Under the pieces are notes generated by a model. It was not told the origin of the DNA. It made no database searches and saw nothing but the letters and a program-made list of their open reading frames with translations. A stretch of DNA of 64,000 nucleotides, taken from Bryobacteraceae bacterium. Its GTDB lineage: Bacteria > Acidobacteriota > Terriglobia > Bryobacterales > Bryobacteraceae. Position numbers and translations under genes: made by a program. The stretch lies in contig JAWKHH010000004.1 in assembly GCA_041394945.1 (NCBI GenBank), positions 930,001-994,000 of the forward strand, given 5' to 3'. Positions 9,765-18,504 of this stretch are shown here, one piece after another (positions within the stretch are counted from its first letter, which is position 1; each line of letters opens with the position of its first letter).

Positions 9765-11216
9765 ATGTCGGTCATGTTCTGGCCCGTCGTCATCTTCATG
9801 GCGATCTCCCTTTGCATCGGCTTATACACCTATACGCAGGTGCGTGGCTCCAGCAAGCGATTCACTGTCTGCGGCAAGTCGATGCCGTTTCTTGTGATTG
9901 GCACGGCGCTAGTGGCCCAGGCCGTCGATGGAAACGCCACGCTGGGCAATACTTCGCTAACTTTCTCGAGCGGCGTCTGGACGGGCGTCACTATCCCGAT
10001 CGGTCTTGCCGCCAGCCTGTTCATCGTCGGAAGGTTTCTCGCCGCTCCGCTAAACCGGATGAACCTCCTCACTCTGCCGGAGTTCTTCTTCCGCCGCTAT
10101 GACAAAACCACCGAACTGCTCGTCTCGATCCTGACAATCGTCTGTTTCACAGTCCTGATCGCAGGAAATCTCGCCGCGGTCGCATGGATTCTCTCCACCG
10201 TTTCCGGTGTCTCCTACACGGCGGCGCTCATCATTGCCGCCGCGGTCATCGCCACCTACACGATGGCAGGCGGGCTCTACTCCGCCATCTGGACGGACTT
10301 CTTTCAGATCCACGTCGCCATCATCGGCTTCGTAGCCTCTGCGGCCTGGGTGATCGCTACGCGCGGCTGGCACAACCTGCTCGCCGCCATGCCGCCGGAG
10401 AAGCTCAGCCTTGCCGGCTTGACTCAGGTCGATTCCGGCGCGCTGGTCAATTGGTCGGCGATGATTTCACTCGCGTTGGGCAACGCCATGGCGCTCGACT
10501 TCATGGAGCGCGTTTTCGCCGCCAGGAGTCCGGAGACGGCCCGGAATGGCTGCTACTACGCCGGCGCGTGGACGCTCGTCATCGGAGCTTGCGCCACCAT
10601 TCTTGGACTCGCTGCTATTCCCGCCCTCACCTCGGTCGATGATCCGCGCATGGTCTTGCCGCTGTTCGGATCCCTGCACCTGCCGTACTGGATGGGAATG
10701 ATGGTCTTCGTCGGCGTGCTCGGCGCGTCAATGTCCACCGCCAATGGCGCCATGCTCGTGATCTCCGTGGTGCTCGCCAGGAACGTGGTGCAGCGTTGGA
10801 GCGCGCGCGAATACAGCGACTCGTTCATGCTCAGCCTCTCGCGCCTGATGGCGATTCCAACCGCGTGCGTCGCGGCGGTCGTCGCTTGGATCCGGCCCGA
10901 ACCCGGCATTCTCCTCGTCGTCGCCTTCGACATCGTCTTCGCCGGCTGCGTGGCGCCGCTGTTTCTGGGCGTGTTCTGGAAGAAGGCGAACAGCGCGGCG
11001 GCAATCGCCGCAATCGTCAGCGGAACCGCGGTCCGGCTGCTGGCCCACTTCATCACCCCCGCCGCCTGGGCCGGGCTGGATACGCTCGCGCCGCCGTTGG
11101 TCAGCGGCATCGTGTTCTTCCTCGCCTGCCAGGCCACCTGGAAACAGAATCCGGGCCGGCCGGAGGCAATTACCGAATCGGCCGGCGATCCGTTCCTGCC
11201 CGAAATCGCCCAATAG
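9765..11216 (+). CDS. sodium:solute symporter family transporter
   Basis: 483 residues with about 13 hydrophobic segments and the SSS-family layout: an early VVIFMAISLCIGLYTYTQ helix, the GKSMP stretch, and TYTMAGGLYSAIWTDFFQ, the signature region after helix 5. Start at ATG 9765 with GAGG eight bases upstream; the frame is open further upstream but without SSS-like sequence. Transcribed divergently from the carboxylase operon, so it probably imports the cluster's substrate or a related nitrogen compound across the inner membrane with Na+. The family also carries urea, proline, pantothenate and sugars, so the substrate is inferred only from context. Confidence 0.88.
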   Translation: MSVMFWPVVIFMAISLCIGLYTYTQVRGSSKRFTVCGKSMPFLVIGTALVAQAVDGNATLGNTSLTFSSGVWTGVTIPIGLAASLFIVGRFLAAPLNRMNLLTLPEFFFRRYDKTTELLVSILTIVCFTVLIAGNLAAVAWILSTVSGVSYTAALIIAAAVIATYTMAGGLYSAIWTDFFQIHVAIIGFVASAAWVIATRGWHNLLAAMPPEKLSLAGLTQVDSGALVNWSAMISLALGNAMALDFMERVFAARSPETARNGCYYAGAWTLVIGACATILGLAAIPALTSVDDPRMVLPLFGSLHLPYWMGMMVFVGVLGASMSTANGAMLVISVVLARNVVQRWSAREYSDSFMLSLSRLMAIPTACVAAVVAWIRPEPGILLVVAFDIVFAGCVAPLFLGVFWKKANSAAAIAAIVSGTAVRLLAHFITPAAWAGLDTLAPPLVSGIVFFLACQATWKQNPGRPEAITESAGDPFLPEIAQ

Positions 11217-11234
11217 CGTAAGCAGCCTCACGCG

Positions 11235-12233
11235 CTAGGGCGCCGGAGTCAGCGCCGCCGGGTCCAGACGCCATAGGTTCTGCTCTCGAAGGTTGCTCAG
11301 CCATACCGATCCGTGCGCGAATAGGATCGCATCGCCGCCCGGCCCGGCGTACTGGTGAGTAACTTTGTTCGTCGCCGCGTCGATCACCGTAATCGGAATC
11401 TGAAACACCGTCACCCACACCTTTCCACCGCCGGCCGAGATCTCGCCGCCGCCCCCAGGAATACCGGCCGGGATCGTCGCCGTAACCTTGCGAGTCTTCG
11501 GGTCGATCTTGGATACCGTTCCGTCTCCCTGGTTCAGAGTCCACACGAAACCCTCGCCGACGGTGAGGAAGCGCGGCCCCGGTCCGACTTCGATCCGGTC
11601 CGTGACCACGTTCTTCTTCGCGTCGATGCGTGTGAGGAGATTGCCCCCGGATTGCGTCACCCAAACAGCGCCCTCGCCAAAGTCGACCGTGTGGGAACCG
11701 GCAGCCACCGCGACTTCGGCGGTCACGGCGTTCTTCTTCGGATCAATGCGGACTACCTTCGAGCCGTCCTCTCCCGTGGCCAGCCAAACCGCGTCTTTCG
11801 AACAGGCGATGCCGCCCTCCGTGTTCGCCGGCCCCACCGGGATCGTCGCGATCAGTGTGTTCGTCCGCGCATCCACGCGGGCGACGCTCTTGTCGCCGCA
11901 GGTTGGCGCCCAGACGCTGCCGAACCCATAGGCAATTCCGCTGCAAGGCTGCTTTCCCACCTCGACGGTGGCAGTCACGGTGTTCGTCTTCGCATCGAGC
12001 CTGGAGATCGTGCCCCTCGGCTTGTTGGAAACCCACACGCCATCGGGAGAGGCAGTGGTCCAGTCCGGCACGCCCGGGACGGGAAACACCGCCGTCGGCC
12101 TCACCACGTCCATGGGTTTCTGCACTTCCTTCACACCCGGCCTGGGCGGCCTGGGCGGACGGTTGCCCTTCTTTGCCCCCTCTTGCGCGCACAGAAAGGC
12201 GGCCAGCGATACCAATAGCCATCGAGCTTTCAT
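11235..12233 (-). CDS. secreted beta-propeller repeat protein (YncE/Vgb-like)
   Basis: 332 residues with a signal peptide (MKARWLLVSLAAFLCAQ), a basic Pro-rich linker, then six or more blades built on the pattern G-x-VWV...I-D-x-x-T-x-x-V-x-A-x-I. Examples are SRLDAKTNTVTATVEVG and ARVDARTNTLIATIPVG. Such propellers resemble YVTN/NHL and virginiamycin-B-lyase-like folds, but catalytic residues of the lyase cannot be confirmed, so no enzymatic role is proposed. It probably acts in the periplasm or outside the cell. It ends 18 bases from the convergent transporter and is divergent from a second, similar propeller. Confidence 0.75.
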   Translation of the reverse strand: MKARWLLVSLAAFLCAQEGAKKGNRPPRPPRPGVKEVQKPMDVVRPTAVFPVPGVPDWTTASPDGVWVSNKPRGTISRLDAKTNTVTATVEVGKQPCSGIAYGFGSVWAPTCGDKSVARVDARTNTLIATIPVGPANTEGGIACSKDAVWLATGEDGSKVVRIDPKKNAVTAEVAVAAGSHTVDFGEGAVWVTQSGGNLLTRIDAKKNVVTDRIEVGPGPRFLTVGEGFVWTLNQGDGTVSKIDPKTRKVTATIPAGIPGGGGEISAGGGKVWVTVFQIPITVIDAATNKVTHQYAGPGGDAILFAHGSVWLSNLREQNLWRLDPAALTPAP

Positions 12234-12325
12234 CGGTTCGTTCCTTCGGATCGGTGTGTCAGCCAGTGACGGGGGCCGGAGAGCTGGACGAGGCGGGGTC
12301 TATGAGGAGGATAGCAATTTTCTAT

Positions 12326-12353
12326 TTGACCGGTTAATCGATTTTTTTTATGC
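12326..12353 (+). promoter_or_regulatory. weak promoter candidate between the two beta-propeller genes
   Basis: TTGACC (12326-12331) is followed 16 bases later by TTATGC (12348-12353) within an AT-rich patch that contains a run of nine Ts. It lies 92 bases upstream of the plus-strand propeller gene. The rest of the 212-base divergent gap 12234-12445 shows no other clear element. Confidence 0.25.
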
Positions 12354-12445
12354 TCCCCCTAGGCGGCCGTGTCGGGCCGTTAGCGTCCCTCGTGTCGGAC
12401 TGCGCGCTTCGTCGCGGAACCTGAAACTCGAGGTGACGCACCAAC

Positions 12446-13543
12446 ATGAACCCGTACCTGGCAGCTGGCCTGTTGTTCGCCATCGCTTTCCTGCCTCCCT
12501 CCGCTGCCTTGGCGAAGCGGCCGAAAAACAAGACCGAGCCCGCGCTCGGTTTGCGCGCGCCCGGCGTCGCCATACCCTACGCCAATCTGAAAACGGAAGC
12601 AGAGTTCGCCGTCGTGCCTCCGTTCGGTGGCCTGCTGGTCACCGACTCAATCATCATCGGCGACGCCGCGGGTCTTCATCTCTTCTACGCAAAAACGAAC
12701 AAAGCCTTTGAGCCTTCGCGCGACGTGCTCGAAGTGACGAACACCTGCGGCGGTATCGTGAACGCGTTCTCCTTCGCCTGGAGCGCACGGTGCGACACGC
12801 GCTCTATCGCGAAAGTGGAGATCCAGCCGGTCCGTCCGCCGGGAAAAGGCGGGCCCAAGAAAAACGAGGAAAACGCCAAACAACCGGAGCCGTCGGCCGA
12901 GCCGAAGCCTCCCGCGCCTCCTGGCGTCATCGCCACCGGCGCCGCTCCTGGCGCCCAGCAGGCCATCGCTGCCTCGTCCGATAGTCTCTGGCTGTTGGCC
13001 GACGACATGACCAACCTGCTCCGTGTGGACCCGGTCGAGAACATCGTCGTGTCGGAGTTGCGGCTCCCCGCCGAATGCCAGTCCATCGTATTCGCGGAGA
13101 AGTCACTCTGGGTGGCCTGCCCGGCTGAGGATCGTATCCTCCGCATCAATCCGGAAAAGAACCTCGTGGAGAAGCGGATCGAAGCCGGGCCGGAGCCGGT
13201 GGGCATTGCCGCCGGCGATTCGTCGATCTGGGTGTTTCTTCGCAAGGAGGGAAAGGTGGTGCGGCTCGACGTGAAATCGGAAAAGATTACCGCAACGATC
13301 GATGTCGGCCTGTCCGGCAGCGCCGGAACCCTGGCGTATGGCGACGGTTCGCTTTGGCTATCCGCGCCCGGAGTTCCCCTGACGAGGATCGATCCGGCGT
13401 CGGACAAGGTTGCGCAGCAGTTCCACGGCGAAGGCGGCGGCCGCGTGTTCTACGGACTTGGTTCCGTGTGGGTGGGCGGCCTGCAATCGCCGGTTCTGAA
13501 GCGTTTTGACCCGAAGCTCGTGAAAGCCACGCTCAGCGATTGA
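12446..13543 (+). CDS. secreted beta-propeller repeat protein with Lys/Pro/Glu-rich insert
   Basis: 365 residues. Signal peptide MNPYLAAGLLFAIAFLPPSAALA, then blades resembling those of the divergent neighbour (LLRVDPVENIVVSELRLP, ILRINPEKNLVEKRIEAG, VVRLDVKSEKITATIDVG). Residues about 125-155 are a hydrophilic Lys/Pro/Glu-rich insertion (KNEENAKQPEPSAEPKP) between the first and second part of the propeller. Start ATG 12446 has GAGGTG ten bases upstream. The two genes look like an old duplication arranged head to head. Function unknown; likely a periplasmic or secreted scaffold or ligand-binding protein. Confidence 0.75.
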   Translation: MNPYLAAGLLFAIAFLPPSAALAKRPKNKTEPALGLRAPGVAIPYANLKTEAEFAVVPPFGGLLVTDSIIIGDAAGLHLFYAKTNKAFEPSRDVLEVTNTCGGIVNAFSFAWSARCDTRSIAKVEIQPVRPPGKGGPKKNEENAKQPEPSAEPKPPAPPGVIATGAAPGAQQAIAASSDSLWLLADDMTNLLRVDPVENIVVSELRLPAECQSIVFAEKSLWVACPAEDRILRINPEKNLVEKRIEAGPEPVGIAAGDSSIWVFLRKEGKVVRLDVKSEKITATIDVGLSGSAGTLAYGDGSLWLSAPGVPLTRIDPASDKVAQQFHGEGGGRVFYGLGSVWVGGLQSPVLKRFDPKLVKATLSD

Positions 13544-13547
13544 AACC

Positions 13548-13565
13548 CTTCCCTTTTCCGGGAAG
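13548..13565 (+). terminator. stem-loop after the beta-propeller gene
   Basis: CTTCCC and GGGAAG pair across a TTTTCC loop, starting 5 bases after the stop at 13543. No T-run follows, so it may be a terminator of the Rho-assisted kind or an mRNA-protecting hairpin. Confidence 0.35.
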
Positions 13566-13658
13566 AGTGACTATGATGAGACTGTACCCCGTCGGTAATC
13601 ACCCCCGGCCTCGCTGCCATCTCCGGGTGCATGTCCCCCACCCACTTCCGTCTAACTA

Positions 13659-13752
13659 GCCGGCACAGGGCGGGGCGCCCTCAACGCAGGCAAGGATTTG
13701 CCGCCCCAGCTCCGTTGTGCCGGCGAGTCCTTAGAAGGCTTCGAATTCCGCC
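13659..13752 (+). repeat. dispersed palindromic intergenic repeat, copy A
   Basis: This stretch shares several ordered blocks with 62698-62780: CGGGGCGCCCTCA, a 16-base block starting CCCC, CCGGCGARTCCTTA and CGAATTCCG. Outer arms GCCGGCACA (13659-13667) and TGTGCCGGC (13716-13724) are perfect inverted repeats. A second helix, AAGGATTTGCCG (13692-13703) with CGGCGAGTCCTT (13721-13732), can form 12 pairs including two G-U pairs and competes with the outer stem. It sits directly before the ribosome binding site of the first cytochrome gene. It resembles a REP/MITE-type element; no transposase is nearby. Confidence 0.6.
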
Positions 13753-13764
13753 AAGGGGATTGCA

Positions 13765-16700
13765 ATGCGTCATTCGCTTCGCGCCGTGCTGTACACCGCC
13801 ACTGCGGCCGCGGTTTGCGCTCAAGGAAACGATGCCGGCTCGCTGGAATTCTTCGAGAACAAGATTAGGCCGATCCTCGCCAACAACTGCTACGGCTGCC
13901 ACACGAACTCTGCGCTCGGTGGCCTGCGTGTGGACGACGCGGAGTCGCTCGCCAAAGGGGGCAAGCGCGGCCCCGCCGTCGTCCCCGGCGACCCGGCCAA
14001 GAGCCTACTGATCGCCGCCGTCAAGCAACTGGATCCATCCCTGAAGATGCCGATGGGCGACAAGCTGAAAGACTCCGAAATCGCCGCTCTCACCGCATGG
14101 GTGCAAGCCGGTGCGGTGTGGCCCAAGGCTGCTGCGCCGGCGAAGCAGTCCGGTGGAAAGTTCCGGATTCTTCCGGAAATGCGGAACTTCTGGTCGCTTA
14201 AGCCGCTCGACAACCCGGCTCCTCCCATCGTCAAGGACCGTGCGTGGCCGAAGACCGCCATCGACCGCTTCGTTCTCTCGAAACTGGAGTCGGAGTCATT
14301 GAAGCCGGTGCGCCCCGCCTCGAGGCACGACCTCATCCGGCGCGCGACCCTCGACCTGACTGGCTTGCCGCCGACGTTCGAAGAAATTCAGGCCTTTGAA
14401 GCAGACAACTCGCCCGAGGCTTTCGCCAAGGTGGTGGACAGGCTGCTCAAATCGCCGCACTACGGCGAGCGCTGGGGCCGATACTGGCTCGATGTCGCTC
14501 GCTACGGCGAAGATGACTATCGCAGCCTCAATCCTAATCCGCGCGGCTACCGGCCCTACCCGAACGCCTTCGCATACCGGGACTGGGTGATCCGCGCGTT
14601 GAACGACGACATGCCCTACGACGAGTTCGTCAAAGCGCAGTTGGCGGCCGACCAGATGGAGGAGAAGGTCCGGTACAAGAACATTGCCGCCACAGGTTTC
14701 CTCGGACTCGGGCCCTGGTACTACGACAACGGCGCGTTCGAGATCACGCGAGCCGACGAACGGCACGACCGTGTCGACGTCATCACACGCGGGTTCCTCG
14801 GAATGACCGTCGCCTGCGCCCGCTGTCACGACCATAAGTACGACCCAGTTCCGCAGACCGACTACTATTCGCTCGCTGGAGTCTTCTACAACACGATCTA
14901 CGAAGAGTATCCCTTGGCGCCCAAGAAAGTCGTTGACGAGTACACCAGGCTCGAAGACGACTATGACCGTGCGCAACTGGTCCTAAAGGAAGCAAGCGAA
15001 GCTCTCTCAACCAATCTGTCCCGGGCTCTTGCCTACAAGGTCTCCGACTACCTGCTCGCCGTGTGGGAGGTGACAGGCCCTCAGCGAAAAAAGGTCGAAG
15101 ACATCGTGGAGGCCCGCCGACTCGACTACGAGCAACTCGACCGCTGGATCAAGTACATGGCCCGAAAGACCACCAGGTACAAGTACAAAGAACCCTGGCA
15201 GGCCATGATCGAGGGCGGAAAGAGCACGATGCCGGAGGCCAGGAAGCTGGCTGCGAAGATGCAGGAGCGGATCGTGGCCCTGATGCTGCAGCGCAACGAG
15301 CTCGACGCCGAAAACAAAGTGATCACTGCTAAGGATCTCGATGGAACGAAACCCAAAAGAAGAACCGACAAGCCCAGTAACTTTGTCTCGTTCAAGGACT
15401 TCAACCCCGGTTCATGGCTCCAGCTGAAGGGCCTTCCGGAGGAAGACAATAACTTCTGGACCGAAATCTTTCAGCGCGAAATCGGCGAGAACGACGATCC
15501 GAACGCGATGATGGCCATGGGCCGCCGCGTCTTCAAGCCCGGCGTGCTTCTCTATCGTGGATGGGGGCTCGAGTCTCGCGTTGGACACGAGGCCCAGGAG
15601 CGGCTCAAGACACTGCAGACCGCCGTCGCCGAAATTAAGAAGAAAATCGATGCCCGGTACCCCTTCGTCCACGGCGTTCGCGACGCCGAAACCCCCGTCG
15701 ATATCCAAGTGAGCCATCGCGGTGACCCAGCCAATCCCGTCGGTCCGGAGATTCGTCGTCACTTCCTCTCCGTTCTGTGCGACGGCGAACCCAAGCCGTT
15801 CTCCAAAGGGAGCGGCCGGCTGGAACTCGCCGGGCAAATCGTAAGTCAGCCCTTGGCGATGCGCGTGTTTGTGAACCGCATCTGGAAGGGACACTTCGGC
15901 ACCGGCATCGTCGATACCCCAAGCAACTTCGGCTCCACCGGTGAACGCCCGGCCAATCCAGAACTCCTCGAGTACCTGGCGGCGGCGTTCCGCAAGCAGG
16001 GGATGTCGATGAAGAAGCTGCATCGCGAGATCATGCTCAGTGCCGTCTATCAGCTGTCAACCGAAAACGACGAGGCTGCTGCCGCCAAAGACTCCGCCAA
16101 CCGCCTGTATTGGCGCGCGAATCGAAAACGGATGGATGCCGAGCAGATTCGAGATTCGATCATGTACGTGGCTGGCAAGCTCGATCCCGCCGTTGGTGGG
16201 CCGTCCGAAGAACTCACTCCGTCGATGCTGCGGCGCACCGTTTACGGCAAAGTAAGCCGCTACAAACCCGACGAGTACCTGATGCTGTTCGACTTCCCAA
16301 GCCCGTTGATCAGCGCTGAGAAGCGCTTCGTCACCACGGTGCCGCAGCAGCGGCTTTTCCTGATGAACAGCGACTTCATGCAGATCCAGGCGGAGGAACT
16401 CGCAAAACGCGTTGCCGCCGAGGCCACCCAACGGGACCGGATCCGCAAGGCATATGAGTTGGTCTACGGCCGCAACGCCAACGAGCAGGAGATCGCCATG
16501 GCTGTCGAGTACCTGAAGGCGGAGCCGGTCACCGAATACGAAGAACGAAGAAAAAAGGTGGCCGACAAGGACACGGCGAAGCCGGATGCGGAGAACAGCG
16601 GCAAGGCCGCCACTCCCGATCTTTCGAAGCCCGATCCAGCCGCGGCCCCGGAAGTCCCCGTCACCGAGGCGACCGGCGCAAAGGCTGAAGGAACCGAGCC

Positions 16701-16887
16701 GGGCGCCGGAAACCCGGTGGGTGAGGGCGCAGCGGGTGAAGGTGCGATGGGGCAAGGAATGATGGCCGGCACGGGCGGACGCCGCGGAGGTCCGCCGACT
16801 CCCCCGCCCGTCAAGTACGACGTGACCGTATGGGGCCGCTACGCAAAAGTGCTCCTGAGTTCCACCGAATTTCTGTTCATCAACTAG
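13765..16887 (+). CDS. PSD1-type planctomycete cytochrome C protein (PSCyt1-DUF1549-DUF1553)
   Basis: 1040 residues. Signal peptide ending near AVCAQ, then a class-I-like cytochrome c domain with heme motif CYGCH (Cys42-His46) and likely distal Met in KMPMGDK. DUF1549 (about 150-360, with CARCHDHKYDPV, a second Cys/His motif) and DUF1553 (about 640-920) follow. Residues about 925-1015 are a low-complexity Lys/Glu/Pro then Gly/Met insert before the conserved C-terminal end (LLSSTEFLF). Start ATG 13765 has AAGGGG upstream. Probably exported and heme-bearing. The family is abundant in Planctomycetes, Verrucomicrobia and Acidobacteria and travels with DUF1501, but its reaction is not established. 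First gene of a four-gene run. Confidence 0.88.
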   Translation: MRHSLRAVLYTATAAAVCAQGNDAGSLEFFENKIRPILANNCYGCHTNSALGGLRVDDAESLAKGGKRGPAVVPGDPAKSLLIAAVKQLDPSLKMPMGDKLKDSEIAALTAWVQAGAVWPKAAAPAKQSGGKFRILPEMRNFWSLKPLDNPAPPIVKDRAWPKTAIDRFVLSKLESESLKPVRPASRHDLIRRATLDLTGLPPTFEEIQAFEADNSPEAFAKVVDRLLKSPHYGERWGRYWLDVARYGEDDYRSLNPNPRGYRPYPNAFAYRDWVIRALNDDMPYDEFVKAQLAADQMEEKVRYKNIAATGFLGLGPWYYDNGAFEITRADERHDRVDVITRGFLGMTVACARCHDHKYDPVPQTDYYSLAGVFYNTIYEEYPLAPKKVVDEYTRLEDDYDRAQLVLKEASEALSTNLSRALAYKVSDYLLAVWEVTGPQRKKVEDIVEARRLDYEQLDRWIKYMARKTTRYKYKEPWQAMIEGGKSTMPEARKLAAKMQERIVALMLQRNELDAENKVITAKDLDGTKPKRRTDKPSNFVSFKDFNPGSWLQLKGLPEEDNNFWTEIFQREIGENDDPNAMMAMGRRVFKPGVLLYRGWGLESRVGHEAQERLKTLQTAVAEIKKKIDARYPFVHGVRDAETPVDIQVSHRGDPANPVGPEIRRHFLSVLCDGEPKPFSKGSGRLELAGQIVSQPLAMRVFVNRIWKGHFGTGIVDTPSNFGSTGERPANPELLEYLAAAFRKQGMSMKKLHREIMLSAVYQLSTENDEAAAAKDSANRLYWRANRKRMDAEQIRDSIMYVAGKLDPAVGGPSEELTPSMLRRTVYGKVSRYKPDEYLMLFDFPSPLISAEKRFVTTVPQQRLFLMNSDFMQIQAEELAKRVAAEATQRDRIRKAYELVYGRNANEQEIAMAVEYLKAEPVTEYEERRKKVADKDTAKPDAENSGKAATPDLSKPDPAAAPEVPVTEATGAKAEGTEPGAGNPVGEGAAGEGAMGQGMMAGTGGRRGGPPTPPPVKYDVTVWGRYAKVLLSSTEFLFIN

Positions 16888-16896
16888 GAGACCATC

Positions 16897-18417
16897 GTGA
16901 CCGGATTTCGCCGACCCCTCACCCGCCGCGAGGCGCTCCGTCAGGCAGGCACGGGTTTTGGATTCACCGCCTTCGCCAGCATGATCGGACAGTCGATCGC
17001 CCGCGCCGGAGCCATCGAAGGAGCCGACAGCCAGTCTGGCGCGGTTACACTCGACCATCCGGCCAAGGTCAAGCGGGTCATCTTTCTATTCATGAACGGC
17101 GGTTGCTCCGCCATCGATAGCTTCGACCCCAAGCCGATGCTCGACAAGTATGACGGCCAGCCCATTCCCGGAGGCGAAATCAAGACCGAGCGCCGCACCG
17201 GCGCATTGATGCGTTCGCCGTTTCAGTTCAAGAAGTACGGGCAGTGCGGCATGGACCTAAGCGAATTGTGGCCGCACCTCGGCGAAGTGGCCGACGATAT
17301 CTGCTGGATTCGCTCCGTCCATACCGACATCCCCAATCACGAGCCGGCGTCGCTGATGATCAATACAGGCGGCAACCAAGCCGGCCGCCCATCCATTGGC
17401 GCCTGGCTCACCTACGGGCTCGGCGTCGAGAATCGTAATCTACCTGGCTTCGTCGTGCTCTGTCCCACCGTGCCTACCACGGTCGGCTCGCCGCTTTGGA
17501 GCAACGGATTCCTTCCGGCCATCCACCAGGGAACCTACATTTCCTCACGCCTGCAGGCGCCGGAAGGCGCGCCAATGCCGACGGATACCGGCGATGCCGC
17601 CAGTGAGGGCGAAAAGGACAAGAAGAAGCCGGTGAAGATCGAGAAGGAGTTCGATCCGAAAAAGCTGATCAGCTTCGTGAACAATCCCCGCTTCGAACTC
17701 TCGGAGCAGAAGCGCGAAATCGATCTCCTCCAAAAGCTCGAAGCGCTGAACCGCGAGCGCACCGGCGCGGACGCGTCCGTCGAGGCGACTCTCAAGTCCA
17801 TGGAAATCGCCTATCGCATGCAAACCGAGGCGCCCGAGGTGTTCGATATCCGCAAAGAGTCGCAGGCCACTCTCGATCTCTACGGCCAGGGCACCACGGC
17901 GCGTGGCTGCCTCCAGGCGGTGCGGCTGGTCGAGAAAGGCGTCCGCATGGTGCAGGTCTACTACGCCAGCGGCGACCCTTGGGACGCCCACGCCGACATC
18001 CTCGCCCACAAGGCGAATGCGCGAAATTCCGATCAGCCGTTCGCCGCCGTCATCAAGGATCTGAAGCAGCGCGGCCTATGGGACGACACGCTCGTCGTGT
18101 GCGGCTCCGAGTTCGGCCGAACTCCGGTCCGCGAGGTGGGCGGCGGCGGAGGCGGCATTCGCAAGGGACGCGACCACAATCCGTTCGGATACACGATGTG
18201 GCTGGCCGGGGGAGCGGTGAAAGGCGGCGCCATCTACGGCGCCACCGACGACTTTGGATTCAAGGCCGTCGAGAGGCCCGTCCACGTCCACGACATTCAC
18301 GCCACCATTCTTCACCTCCTGGGGATCAATCACCTCAAGCTCACCTATCGCTATAGCGGAAGGGATTTCCGCCTCACCGACGTCGCCGGCAACGTCCTCC
18401 ACGACATCGTCGCCTAG
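16897..18417 (+). CDS. DUF1501 family Tat-exported protein (sulfatase-like fold)
   Basis: 506 residues. The GTG start at 16897 has AGGAG six bases upstream and lies 9 bases after the cytochrome gene. The N-terminus FRRPLTRREALRQAG followed by a hydrophobic stretch is a twin-arginine-type signal. DUF1501 proteins are distant relatives of the alkaline phosphatase/sulfatase superfamily; FLFMNGGCSAIDSFDPKP, CGSEFGRTP and KGRDHNPFGYTMWLAGG are the recognisable blocks, with Asp/His residues suited to metal binding. A charged Lys/Glu segment at about 225-250 is an insert. Partnered with the preceding DUF1549 protein, as is usual. Substrate unknown. Confidence 0.87.
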   Translation: MTGFRRPLTRREALRQAGTGFGFTAFASMIGQSIARAGAIEGADSQSGAVTLDHPAKVKRVIFLFMNGGCSAIDSFDPKPMLDKYDGQPIPGGEIKTERRTGALMRSPFQFKKYGQCGMDLSELWPHLGEVADDICWIRSVHTDIPNHEPASLMINTGGNQAGRPSIGAWLTYGLGVENRNLPGFVVLCPTVPTTVGSPLWSNGFLPAIHQGTYISSRLQAPEGAPMPTDTGDAASEGEKDKKKPVKIEKEFDPKKLISFVNNPRFELSEQKREIDLLQKLEALNRERTGADASVEATLKSMEIAYRMQTEAPEVFDIRKESQATLDLYGQGTTARGCLQAVRLVEKGVRMVQVYYASGDPWDAHADILAHKANARNSDQPFAAVIKDLKQRGLWDDTLVVCGSEFGRTPVREVGGGGGGIRKGRDHNPFGYTMWLAGGAVKGGAIYGATDDFGFKAVERPVHVHDIHATILHLLGINHLKLTYRYSGRDFRLTDVAGNVLHDIVA

Positions 18418-18427
18418 CCTGTCCGCT

Positions 18428-18450
18428 GCCCCGGCTCCGCTGTACCGCCG
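18428..18450 (+). repeat. possible degenerate partial copy of the intergenic palindromic repeat
   Basis: The 23 bases from GCCCC to CCGCCG match about 19 positions of 13703-13725 in copy A (shared CTCCG, TGT and CCG blocks), but the upstream CGGGGCGCCCTCA block is absent. It lies in the 87-base gap between two DUF1501/DUF1549 modules. Could be chance in GC-rich sequence. Confidence 0.22.
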
Positions 18451-18504
18451 AAAGCTCGCGAGTGCACGGGGCCGCCGCGCGGCGCTCGCCTTGACACGGT
18501 TCCG

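Noticed and set aside
15412..16023. 203-codon minus-strand frame within the first cytochrome gene
   Set aside because: Antisense shadow of a well-supported gene; no domain similarity seen.
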